Shown: positions 6,891 to 14,673, counted from the first letter of the stretch. The stretch is 15,588 nucleotides of DNA from Burkholderiales bacterium (GCA_025354075.1 JANXNO010000504.1:1-15588); one strand, 5' to 3'. The notes: a model not told the origin generated them from the letters alone. Translations and numbers: made by a program.

Positions 6891-7950
6891 ATGTCCGCAC
6901 CGCCGCCACCGCCGTCGGAAATTGGCACGCCAATTCTTGTTTCGATGGCGAGCTCACGATCATCCGATAAACCTGCTGCTGCGATTAATTTCGCGAGTAC
7001 GATCAAAGTTCGGTCGGCGCGTGCCACACGTAGAAAAGCGCGAAATTCGCGGCCAAATTTGGGTCGCTAACAGAGCTAGGATTACGCGAAACCAAAGTCG
7101 CAAAGATTGATGGCAGCACGGTGACCATCGAGGGGAGTAGCACCCGGAAGTGATTCTCGGCGATTAAATATGTTGGCGCGGGCGTCAGCGTGAACGGCGG
7201 AGAAATCGTCGCCTCCAGTCGTGCGAATGACCGTTATGACGTGTCCTATCGGCGCTCTTGCTTAGGCGGCAAATGGCGTGTATCAGTCGGCAAGACCAAA
7301 CTTCAGACGCGCTGCGTCGTCTTGGGTCATCGGTGAATCATTCCGCCTGCCACTTGCATCAAAAGAGCGGGTGTTGCCGTGTACGTCCACCAGTCAAGCC
7401 TCGGTTGCGCCTGCGGCCAGATAGGCACCAATTCTCATCTGCATTTCGCCTTCGGTGTGGCTGGACGAGAGCACGTCAATCAATCGCGGCGGCGCGCTCG
7501 GTAAATCGGCGCGATTGCGATCCTGCGTTTGCCAGAACGATTTGGATGCCGATGCGACGTTGGGCTCGAACGTACCTTCAGGGGGCGATGGCGACTTCTT
7601 GGGCGGCTATTCCACCGAGTCAATCAATGAGCAATTTGCACAGCTTGCCTTGGGATACCGCATGACGCCAGATAGACGTTGCGCAGGCGATATCCCCCGT
7701 CTATCGAGTTCGATTTACAAAGGCAAGTGAGAGCTTACCGGGTCAGCGCACACGTCACCCTAAGTCCACGGGCGATCTGACGTGGCTGGGGCTCGTGGCG
7801 CTTGAGTACCCAAATGTGACATTCCAAAACCTTCCTTTCGCCTTTAACTCAAGCGCTGAACTTGACACGTATTGTGTTGAACCATTGTCTGCGTCGAATG
7901 GGCGTGCGTACTTAATCGCACAGCGCTTTGTGCGCTACTCAACCGCTTGA
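6891..7950 (+). pseudogene. Probable decayed gene of about 350 codons, unknown function
   Basis: No intact gene fills this kilobase, but it looks like coding sequence that has broken down. An ATG at 6891 follows the DUF3592 stop with GGAG at 5-nt spacing and opens MSAPPPPPSEIGTPILVSM, ending at TAA 7068. Coding-like text then appears in another frame from about 7050 (LRETKVAKIDGSTVTIEG, TGA 7151, then GAGVSVNGGEIVASSRANDR to TGA 7334). A third frame runs from about 7305 (IGESFRLPLASKERVLPC, TAG 7422, then GGDGDFLGGYSTESINEQF to about 7660). A fourth runs 7666-7950 (DVAQAISPVYRVRFTKASE, WLGLVALEYPNVTFQNLPF, ending VRYSTA). That needs at least three frameshifts and two stops. I recognise no domain. 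Heavy sequencing error is possible but less likely, as neighbouring genes are intact. Confidence 0.45.
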
Positions 7951-8969
7951 AAATCCCAACTGAAGCTTGCACCATCGTTAGCGTTACAACTGCCCTGCAA
8001 CCGCGCTGCACTAAGGCTTGACTGGTTGGACACCACATTATCCTGCGTCTGGCAGGTGAACCATATGTAACCAAAAGGCACCTGTGCGGGCGGATTGCTT
8101 CCACAGGTGATGATGACGGGAATCGATCGGAACAACCCGCCGTAGCGCACGCTTCCACCCGTCGTGGTGGCTTCAGTCACAGCGAGGGTGCTAGTCGGCA
8201 GCTCAATGGACACCGCGCCGGGGGCGGTACATTCGGAAGCCGGCGGGGAGAGGTTCGCGGTCGCATCAGTCACGCGATACAGCAATTCACCGTCTGGCCC
8301 GCGCTCGTTGGCAACCAGGCTCCACGTCACGCTGCCAGAAAACTCAATCTCCTGTTGACCACCGCGAAACGTGCCGCGATAAGTGCGCACTGCATTGCCG
8401 TTAGCGGGGGGCAGCGATACCACCGCGCCGCCGCAAAACGTCTGACCCTCGCATACATAGCCATCAGCCGCACCCGCCTCGCACAGAGCCAGGTTCGGGT
8501 AATAACGGTGGTTAGATGTTTTACCGTTGACCCCGGCCCGGAACCCCCGAAACATCGGTGTATTGCCTGCGGGACACACATTGTTCGCATCGGGTTTCAC
8601 GGTTGCAAAATCGTAGCCTTCCCACGAAAAGCCCGGCACGTTCTGCGCACGAATGCCTTCACAGTCGCTGCCTTCCTTGCCGTAAAAATGCGAACTTGTA
8701 AACGGGGTGCTGACCGAGACGTAAAAGCGACAGATCCGGGAAAGCGTGGCGCTTTCAACGGTTGCTTCGGTTGCCGCAAAGCTCATGCCTGTGCGCTGGA
8801 AGCTCGGCGATCCGTCAAGCAGCGCCTGCTCGTTGGCGCGTCCGGTGATGAAGTAGGCGTCTAACGCCGTGCTGAAATACTCGACGACGGTCACTGCGCT
8901 GGCGACCGCACTGCATACGAGCGCAACCAGCACGAAAAAAATGTGTAATACACGGCGTAGCGGATTCAT
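7935..8969 (-). CDS. Exported DUF5648-like protein with unknown beta-rich C-terminal region
   Basis: A 344-residue protein with a signal peptide (MNPLRRVLHIFFVLVALVCSAVASA). Residues about 27-160 resemble DUF5648-type repeats: VVEYFSTALDAYFITG, then RICRFYVS, SSHFYGKEGSDC, FSWEGYDFATV, CPAGNTPMFRGFR and NHRYYPN. Such modules occur in secreted bacterial proteins and their function is not established. The remainder is rich in predicted beta strands and cysteines (GSVTWSLV, YIWFTCQTQ, LQGSC, SFSWDF) and is not recognised. The start is ATG 8969, with GGAG 6 nt upstream, rather than the in-frame 9005. It diverges from the ECF sigma gene, and its upstream region holds TGAGCC-N15-ACGCTT, also found before the other exported protein. 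Its 3' end overlaps the decayed gene by 16 bp. Confidence 0.75.
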   Translation of the reverse strand: MNPLRRVLHIFFVLVALVCSAVASAVTVVEYFSTALDAYFITGRANEQALLDGSPSFQRTGMSFAATEATVESATLSRICRFYVSVSTPFTSSHFYGKEGSDCEGIRAQNVPGFSWEGYDFATVKPDANNVCPAGNTPMFRGFRAGVNGKTSNHRYYPNLALCEAGAADGYVCEGQTFCGGAVVSLPPANGNAVRTYRGTFRGGQQEIEFSGSVTWSLVANERGPDGELLYRVTDATANLSPPASECTAPGAVSIELPTSTLAVTEATTTGGSVRYGGLFRSIPVIITCGSNPPAQVPFGYIWFTCQTQDNVVSNQSSLSAARLQGSCNANDGASFSWDFQAVE

Positions 8970-9007
8970 GATGGGCTCCAGGGATGAAAGTAAAGCAGCT
9001 ATCAACT

Positions 9008-9034
9008 AAGCGTGAAGAGGCCAAAAATGGCTCA
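9008..9034 (-). promoter_or_regulatory. Bipartite element TGAGCC-N15-ACGCTT upstream of the DUF5648-like gene
   Basis: On the minus strand TGAGCC (9034-9029) and ACGCTT (9013-9008) are separated by exactly 15 bp. The element ends 38 nt before the ATG at 8969, as a promoter would. The same two hexamers with the same spacing lie upstream of the dockerin-like gene. The two-box layout resembles an ECF-type -35/-10 pair. Function is inferred. Confidence 0.45.
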
Positions 9035-9066
9035 CCGAAAAAGTCGGTATTCGGCGCGAATTCGAA

Positions 9067-9750
9067 ATGTCGCGGCGTTATTGCGGTTACGATTGCGCAA
9101 TTAACGCGACCGCCAGCACTACCGCGCCGGAGCCGAAAGAGCCGCATCAAGCGGGTGCATTCAGCGTGACGCTGTACGCCGAGCTACAGCGCATCGCGCG
9201 TGGTCAAATGCGGCAAGAGGCCTCTGACCACACCTTGTCTGCCACCGCAGTGGTCAACGAGGCGTTTCTGCGATTGCAGCGGGACGGGCAAGCTCCGACC
9301 ATGGAACACACCCATTTCGTCCGCCTGGCGGCGCGCGTGATGCGGAACGTCTTGGTGGATCATGCGCGAGCAGCGCATGCGCAAAAACGTGGCGGGGAGC
9401 TCGCGTTCACGAGCATGGATCAAACTGCTCACGCGTTTCACATGCGCTGTTCAGCCCAGTTGTTTGAAGCATCCACGGCGCAGGGAGGGGTGACCTCCAG
9501 CGCGGACGTCACCTACGCGCATGAAGTTGATTTCATTCACCTCGACACGGCGCTGGAACAACTTCGAGCGCTGAGCCCACGTCAGGCCGAAGTCGTCGAT
9601 TTGCGGTTTTTCAGCGATCTGTCGCTGGAAGATACCGCCGCCGCGCTGGGCGTGTCGTTGGCAACGGTCAAGCGGGACTGGAGCGTCGGTCGCCTTTTCT
9701 TGCAGCAGGCGATGCAAGCCGCCCGCACGTCGGCAGGCGACATACCGTGA
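9067..9750 (+). CDS. ECF-type RNA polymerase sigma factor (TIGR02999 / ECF43-like)
   Basis: An alternative sigma factor of the Sigma70_ECF group that often pairs with a Ser/Thr kinase. Region 2 is at about 36-110 (LYAELQRIARGQMRQEASDHTLSA.., then FVRLAARVMRNVLVDHARAAHAQKRGG). Region 4 is at about 158-216 (LDTALEQLRALSPRQAEVV.., ALGVSLATVKRDWSVGRLFL). Two oddities: the first helix common in this family (of the type ITxLLxxWxxGDxxAL) is missing, replaced by a low-complexity Ala/Thr/Pro/Glu stretch; and the linker between regions 2 and 4 (about 111-155) is longer than usual. ATG 9067 has no clear ribosome-binding site; GTG 9166 is an alternative, and a stop at 9013 prevents extension upstream. 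It ends in a GTGA overlap with the kinase gene. Confidence 0.88.
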   Translation: MSRRYCGYDCAINATASTTAPEPKEPHQAGAFSVTLYAELQRIARGQMRQEASDHTLSATAVVNEAFLRLQRDGQAPTMEHTHFVRLAARVMRNVLVDHARAAHAQKRGGELAFTSMDQTAHAFHMRCSAQLFEASTAQGGVTSSADVTYAHEVDFIHLDTALEQLRALSPRQAEVVDLRFFSDLSLEDTAAALGVSLATVKRDWSVGRLFLQQAMQAARTSAGDIP

Positions 9751-12455
9751 CGCACGATTCAAGAGCTGCGAGCGGTTCTGCTGACACGACGCTGAGCCCC
9801 GCGCGCTGGCATCTGATCAGCGAGATAGCAGCCGATTGCCTGGAGATTGCCAACGAGGCAGAACGCGAGGTGCATATGCTGCGTGCTTGTGGCGATGACG
9901 ACGCGCTGCGTGATCGCGTGCGCTCGGTGCTGAAGGCGCATGCCAGTGCGAAGCAACTGGGCGCGCTCTCACGCACGCGAGTGGCCAGCGCGGTGGGCGT
10001 TGCACTTGGCGCGAGTGACTCGTCAGCGCAAAGCTGGGTAGGGCGTCGCCTCGGCGCGTACGAAATCACCAGCCAAATCGCGCAAGGCGGCATGGGGGCG
10101 GTGTTCAAGGCGATACGCGCCGACGCTGCGTTCACCAAAGAGGTTGCGGTCAAGTTGGTCCGCGACGGCGTGAGCGGTCAGCAGAGCGCAACCATCGCGG
10201 CTCGCTTTCGCGCCGAACGGCAAATTCTGGCGAGCCTCGAACATCCGAATATCGCACGGTTGATCGACGGTGGCAGCAGCGTTGATGGCCATCCGTATCT
10301 GGTGATGGAATACGTCGACGGGCAGCCAATCAACGTCTACGCGCGAACGCATAACCTCAGTATTGCGCAAAAGCTCACGCTGTTCCAGTCGGTTTGCAGC
10401 GCAGTTCAATTCGCGCACCAGCACCTTGTCGTCCATCGCGATTTAAAACCCAGCAATATCCTCGTGACTGAATCGGGCGAGGTAAAACTGCTCGACTTTG
10501 GAATCGCGAAGTTGCTGGATCCCCCGTCGTCGGAGCCCGCCAACGCCCTTCCGACCGTGATCGCAATGACGCCTGCGTATGCCAGCCCCGAGCAGGTAAA
10601 AGGTGAAACCATCACGACCGCGAGCGATGTGTACGCGCTGGGCGTGATCCTCTACGAACTGCTGACGGGGCACAGTCCTTACAAAGCAAACGCCACGCAG
10701 CCACTGGAACTCGCAAAAGAAATCTGCGAGCAGGACCCAGCGCGGCCGAGCACAGTGGTAAGCCACAGCACACACGCTACGAACGAGACGGCCAGCCCAC
10801 CGCCCGTGGACGAAACCACATTCAAACGCCTGAAAAAAGGTCTGCGCGGCGATCTCGACAATATCGTGCTTATGGCGTTACGTAAGGAGCCCGCACGACG
10901 CTATGCCTCGGTGCAGCAACTGGCCGAAGACGTCCGTCGGCACACCGAAAGCCTTCCTGTATCAGCTCGGGCCGACACGTTTTCATATCGTGCCAGCAAA
11001 TTTGCCTCACGTAACCGCTGGGCTGTGGGTTTTTCTGTGATTGCATTCGCAGGCATGGCGGGTGCGTTCGGTTTTGCGTCGCATCAAGCGCATGAAGCGC
11101 GTCTGGCGCAAGCGCGAGCGGAGCGCCACTTCTCGGACGTTCGAACCCTTGTCAATGGCTTCATGTTCAAGTTCTTCGAGCAATTGCAGGAGATTCCCGG
11201 TACCCGTGACGTGCAGCGCCAGATGGTCGACACCGGTGCGGAATACCTGTCCGCGCTGGCTAAAGACAGCGCGTCCGACCCGGCGCTCTCGCTGGAGGCG
11301 GCCAGGGGATTCATCAATCTCGCCAAAGTTCAATCGCGTGATCTGGTCGACGCCAAGGCTCAGGCGTCATTGCTCAAGCGTGCGCTCGGACTGATCGAGC
11401 AGGCGGCTCGGCACGGTGCAGAACCGTCGCTGCGCATTCGTCTGGAGCTTTCGGCACGAACCGAATTATCCAGCGCGCAGGTCAACACAGGCGATGTCGC
11501 GGCGGCGACCGTGCAGCGTGCGACAGCAGTCGCGCTGGCCCGCAGTACAACCAGCCATCCGGACCAAGTGCCGTTGCAGCTGGCGCGCGCCGACGCCTTG
11601 ATGGAGGCAGCACGGCTCGGCGCGGTTACTGTGCCTGCTGCGGAGCGCTGGGCACTGGCGCAGGAAGCGCTGACGATTCAACGGGCGGTAGCGTCGCGCG
11701 AACTGGATGCTGAGGCGCGTAGCGAGGTCGACCACAAGCTCGCCATCGCCATGCTCTACGCGGCCACCGTCGCGTCCGAAAATGCTCCGCAGGACATCGC
11801 TAAATCTACCGCGAGAGAGCTGGGCGACGCCGCTGTGCGCATGTTTGAGAGCCAGAATAGTGCTCGTCCAGGGCGGGTTAGCAGCCTCGCCAATCTGGCG
11901 TTTGCCACGTCGATGACAGCCGAAATGGCGCGTGAGGCGGGTGATCTGGACGCTGCACGGCGTGGCTTCCGGCGAGCGCGGGAGTATGCACAAAACGTCG
12001 CCCGCGCAGAGCCTAATTTGCCACAGGCGAAACTGAATTCGGTTGGTGCTGCGATGGCCGAAATCGAACTGGAGTTGTCGGCGAAAACCGACCCCGCGAA
12101 GATTTTTTTGCTGGTGCAGGCCGCCAGCGCTGAGGCTGCAACGCTCCCCGCCAGTCTGGCCGCTGAGCGATCCGGCATGGCCGTGACGGCGGGACTCGGA
12201 GCGCTGGCCTCCGAGGTTAAGGTTCGCTGGTGCGCTGCGGTGAACGCGCCTCCGGCGACCGAATGTTCAAAGTTGCTCCGTGAGGCGGTCGAAGGTTTTC
12301 GGGAGACTAATCGCTTACTTCCACAAATCGAAGACATGATCCAACGCGACAACGGCGAGATGCTGCAACTCATCAAAACGGGTGTAGAGCGGGCCGAAGC
12401 GGCACTGGCGATGAATCAACGGCAGGTTGCGTCCAGTCACACTACAAGACGCTAA
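9747..12455 (+). CDS. Transmembrane Ser/Thr protein kinase coupled to ECF sigma factor
   Basis: A 902-residue PknB-type kinase. Residues 18-70 are the short N-terminal helical segment typical of sigma-linked kinases (PARWHLISEIAADCL, DDALRDRVRSVLKAH). The kinase domain spans about 104-400: Gly-rich loop IAQGGMGAV (111-119), Lys136 in VAVKLV, Glu157 of helix C, HRDLKPSN (230-237, catalytic Asp232), DFG (250-252), YASPEQ (278-283) and SDVYALGVILYELLTG (293-308). All catalytic residues are present, so it should be active. One membrane helix follows (about 425-445). The remaining 450 residues are Ala-rich helices, TPR-like but degenerate, probably a periplasmic sensing region. GTG 9747 overlaps the sigma gene stop by 4 bp, so the two are co-translated. 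I infer it phosphorylates the sigma factor or transmits an envelope signal to it. Confidence 0.93.
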   Translation: MTHDSRAASGSADTTLSPARWHLISEIAADCLEIANEAEREVHMLRACGDDDALRDRVRSVLKAHASAKQLGALSRTRVASAVGVALGASDSSAQSWVGRRLGAYEITSQIAQGGMGAVFKAIRADAAFTKEVAVKLVRDGVSGQQSATIAARFRAERQILASLEHPNIARLIDGGSSVDGHPYLVMEYVDGQPINVYARTHNLSIAQKLTLFQSVCSAVQFAHQHLVVHRDLKPSNILVTESGEVKLLDFGIAKLLDPPSSEPANALPTVIAMTPAYASPEQVKGETITTASDVYALGVILYELLTGHSPYKANATQPLELAKEICEQDPARPSTVVSHSTHATNETASPPPVDETTFKRLKKGLRGDLDNIVLMALRKEPARRYASVQQLAEDVRRHTESLPVSARADTFSYRASKFASRNRWAVGFSVIAFAGMAGAFGFASHQAHEARLAQARAERHFSDVRTLVNGFMFKFFEQLQEIPGTRDVQRQMVDTGAEYLSALAKDSASDPALSLEAARGFINLAKVQSRDLVDAKAQASLLKRALGLIEQAARHGAEPSLRIRLELSARTELSSAQVNTGDVAAATVQRATAVALARSTTSHPDQVPLQLARADALMEAARLGAVTVPAAERWALAQEALTIQRAVASRELDAEARSEVDHKLAIAMLYAATVASENAPQDIAKSTARELGDAAVRMFESQNSARPGRVSSLANLAFATSMTAEMAREAGDLDAARRGFRRAREYAQNVARAEPNLPQAKLNSVGAAMAEIELELSAKTDPAKIFLLVQAASAEAATLPASLAAERSGMAVTAGLGALASEVKVRWCAAVNAPPATECSKLLREAVEGFRETNRLLPQIEDMIQRDNGEMLQLIKTGVERAEAALAMNQRQVASSHTTRR

Positions 12456-14334
12456 CCTCAGTGGCTCGTACCGTTGCGACCCATCGAATGTTGCGACCTA
12501 CGAGACCAATGACACTGATGCCAAATGCGCTGGTGGTGCCCGGTGCAAAGCTGACGTTGGCGTCCCATGCAGTCTCGGATTCATAAATTACCGTTTTGTT
12601 GCAGCCTGTCGGCTGAATGGCTGCCCCCCCTACGACGACGACATAGTGGCATTTGAACGCGTAGCTTGCCGAAAAACCCGTGCCTTCGGCAAAGGCGACG
12701 ACCTGAACATCAAGCAAGCCGGCGCGGCCCGGCTCAAACACCAAATTCTCCGAGAAGCCATCCAGATATAACCAGTTTTGGTTGGCGTCTATCGTGCGAT
12801 TGCGCAGCACGTACTGTGTCGCCTGCGCGGTGCCGGGGGAGGCCGAGAAGGTGCCCGCCGCGCTGGCCGTCTGGCCGTGCAGACGCGCCCTGCCCGCGTA
12901 CCCGCCCGGCACCGTTGAGTACGCGGCAGAAGCTGTGTTGGAAGCGCCGCCTGAGACCACGGCGTTGGTCGCTGACGCAACGTTGGTGTCACCGCCGCCG
13001 ACGATTGCGTAGTTTGCGCTGACGCTGTTGCTGACCCCAGCCACCACTGCTGCGCCATAGGTCGTGAGCTCCGTACCTGTGATGCTGTTGAGATAGCCGC
13101 CGCCGATAAACGATGCCGCCCCGGCAACGCTGTTCTGATAGCCGCCGACGACTGAACCGCCCCGGCCAGTGACCGTGTTGGGGTAGCTGGTTGTCTCAAC
13201 GCCTGAGCAGCAAAATCCGCCGCCACCAATGAACGATCCATGCGCCGACGCAATATTGCCGCCACCGCCGACGATGGCCGAGAACGTACCCGTCGCCTGA
13301 TTCGATCTGCCGCCGCCAACCGAGCTGTGTTGACCGGTTGCAAAATTCAGTTCGCCGCCGCCGACTTTGCTCCACGAAGCAGTTGCCGTGTTGTTGAGGC
13401 CGCCGCCAATGGCGCTATACAGCCCGCTGCCCGCATTCGCGCTGCCGCCAGCCACCGCGCTTCCGCCGCCGCCCGCGGTGTTGCCCAGACCGCCTGCGAC
13501 TGTCGCGCCGACTGCGCTATTGGGCGCTGAAGCATCGTCACCGGCGCGATTGCCCCAACCGCCGCCAACGGTGCCGTAGATGTCGGTGACACGATTGCGT
13601 TTGGCGGCTCCGTAGCCGGGATCGGTGCCGTCGGTGATGCCGCCACCAGCAATCGTTGCGCCGCGCACGCCCGCACTGACCTCGTTCGAGGTTGAGCCGT
13701 TAATGACGTTCGGCGCACTAGCGACGCCGCTTTGAACGATGCGCAGTCCGTCTCCACCCGGGACGAAGACATTGGCCGATGCGCCACCGCTTTGCAGTGT
13801 GACTGGAAACGCGTCTGTCGTGCCAATGACGCCGGCCACACCAAACGCGTTACCGCCCAACGTCCAGGCGTTGATCGCGCCCCCAAGCGCGCAGCCACTG
13901 GCGAGGAAACTGGTGATTGCGGCTGTAGTGGGGCGGGACGCAGCGGGCGCTGTACCGAGCGCGAGGCCTGCGGTCAGCGACGCACCCGTGAACCCCGACA
14001 AATGTCGGGCGATGATCGTTGTGTCGACCTTATCGATGGCGCCATCGCCGTTCATATCGAGCGCGCAACCGACACATTCGATGTTGTTCTTGACCTGCAA
14101 CGGGTCGAGGCTCGCGTACTTCGTGCTGGCGACCAGCGGGCTGCCGGTGATGCCAAGCGCGTAGCGGGTCAGCACCAGCCCGTCGTTGACCGCGTCCGAC
14201 GCGCCGTTGTCGAACGGGCACTGCGCTGCATTTACGGCCTTCGGAACCGCTGCAGCCAGACAGGCCAGCGCCGCGAAAGCAGCGTTGCGGCGAATCCAGG
14301 CGACGGACAGTGATGAGCAAGTCGATATGGCCAT
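12442..14334 (-). CDS. Large exported protein: dockerin-like region, YadA-head-like repeats, tail-fibre-like C-terminus
   Basis: A 630-residue protein with a signal peptide (about 1-36, ending AVPKAVNA). Residues 39-64 and 91-117 form two dockerin-like half repeats: CPFDNGASDAVNDGLVLTRYALG, degenerate, and LDMNGDGAIDKVDTTIIARHL, with a proper DxNxDGxID calcium loop. A segment typical of fibre proteins follows (NAWTLGGNAFGVAGVIGTTD, 155-174). About 253-483 is built of imperfect repeats around S.VGGG..N.A.G, like trimeric adhesin heads. The last 125 residues (QYVLRNRTID, SASYAFKCHYVV, IRWVATVRATEV) resemble C-terminal domains of tail-fibre-like proteins. ATG 14334 has GGAG at 5 nt. Its 3' end overlaps the kinase gene by 14 bp. 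It is likely a surface or secreted adhesin-type protein. Confidence 0.75.
   Translation of the reverse strand: MAISTCSSLSVAWIRRNAAFAALACLAAAVPKAVNAAQCPFDNGASDAVNDGLVLTRYALGITGSPLVASTKYASLDPLQVKNNIECVGCALDMNGDGAIDKVDTTIIARHLSGFTGASLTAGLALGTAPAASRPTTAAITSFLASGCALGGAINAWTLGGNAFGVAGVIGTTDAFPVTLQSGGASANVFVPGGDGLRIVQSGVASAPNVINGSTSNEVSAGVRGATIAGGGITDGTDPGYGAAKRNRVTDIYGTVGGGWGNRAGDDASAPNSAVGATVAGGLGNTAGGGGSAVAGGSANAGSGLYSAIGGGLNNTATASWSKVGGGELNFATGQHSSVGGGRSNQATGTFSAIVGGGGNIASAHGSFIGGGGFCCSGVETTSYPNTVTGRGGSVVGGYQNSVAGAASFIGGGYLNSITGTELTTYGAAVVAGVSNSVSANYAIVGGGDTNVASATNAVVSGGASNTASAAYSTVPGGYAGRARLHGQTASAAGTFSASPGTAQATQYVLRNRTIDANQNWLYLDGFSENLVFEPGRAGLLDVQVVAFAEGTGFSASYAFKCHYVVVVGGAAIQPTGCNKTVIYESETAWDANVSFAPGTTSAFGISVIGLVGRNIRWVATVRATEVSVL
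12886..13578 (-). repeat. Imperfect in-frame repeat block coding Gly/Asn head-like repeats
   Basis: Recurrent CCGCCGCCGAC-type words on the plus strand mark a block coding for about a dozen short peptide units of the form S.VGGG..N.A.G (for example SAIGGGLNNTATAS, SSVGGGRSNQATG, SFIGGGYLNSITG). Unit length is about 14 residues with some longer insertions (one carries FCCSGVETT). Such repeats usually form a left-handed beta-roll, and repeat number can change by recombination. Confidence 0.75.
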
Positions 14335-14388
14335 GCGAACTCCAGAGAATGATCGGCGGACAGCGGGCGTCTGTGCCTCAAACTCGTA

Positions 14389-14415
14389 AAGCGTAAAAAT
14401 TTGCCAACCGGCTCA
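14389..14415 (-). promoter_or_regulatory. Bipartite element TGAGCC-N15-ACGCTT upstream of the dockerin-like gene
   Basis: On the minus strand TGAGCC (14415-14410) and ACGCTT (14394-14389) are exactly 15 bp apart, 54 nt before the ATG at 14334. This is the same pair of hexamers with identical spacing as before the DUF5648-like gene. A TTGGCA within the spacer is an alternative sigma70 -35 box, without a good -10. Read as an ECF-type promoter shared by the two exported-protein genes; inferred. Confidence 0.45.
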
Positions 14416-14651
14416 TCACATGCCAAGTCAGCCAGCAGCTTTTGCTCAAAGCGCTTATTGCATTGGGGCTACATCGGCTATTGAGTACTTATCGACTTGT
14501 CGAAAATAAAGCGTTTAGCCCTCATGCAGCGGGCGTTTCAACCAGAAGTTGATTTGTGATAACGTGCGATTGCACTCGCTGACGGCAGACGACCAACAGG
14601 CAACTGGCGTCAGGAATTTGCGAATGCTTGCGGCGGATGGTGTGGAAACGG

Positions 14652-14673
14652 GCTTCGCACGCCGATGCGAAGC
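14652..14673 (-). terminator. Hairpin downstream of rho
   Basis: A perfect 8-bp stem (GCTTCGCA 14652-14659 with TGCGAAGC 14666-14673) with a 6-nt loop, starting 17 bp after the rho stop codon. On the minus strand it is followed by CCCGTTTCC, only a short T-run, so it is a weak intrinsic terminator or a 3'-end stabilising stem. Confidence 0.55.

Noticed and set aside
6707..7027. Minus-strand frame with LAKLIAAAGLSDDRELAIETR, which looks coding-like
   Set aside because: Most of it lies antisense to the better-supported DUF3592-like gene, it has no ribosome-binding site that I can see, and no family is recognisable.
7340..7490. CGQIGTNSHLHFAFG in one frame, resembling the GxHLHF motif of M23 peptidases
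   Set aside because: Another frame over the same bases is longer and more coding-like and runs into the following segment; no other M23 motif (upstream HxxxD) is present, so the match is probably chance.
9015..9040. Possible third copy of the bipartite element on the plus strand before the sigma gene (TGAAGA-N15-ACCGAA)
   Set aside because: Only half of the positions in the two hexamers match, so it is no better than chance.
12886..13578. Repeated CCGCCGCCGAC words considered as a CRISPR array or intergenic satellite
   Set aside because: Units are imperfect, in frame with a gene and lack the unique spacers of constant length that a CRISPR array requires.
12442..14313. Long plus-strand and alternative minus-strand frames over the Gly-rich repeat gene
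   Set aside because: Pro/Arg/Ala-rich shadows of the repeat block; only the 630-residue frame has a signal peptide, ribosome-binding site and domain pattern.
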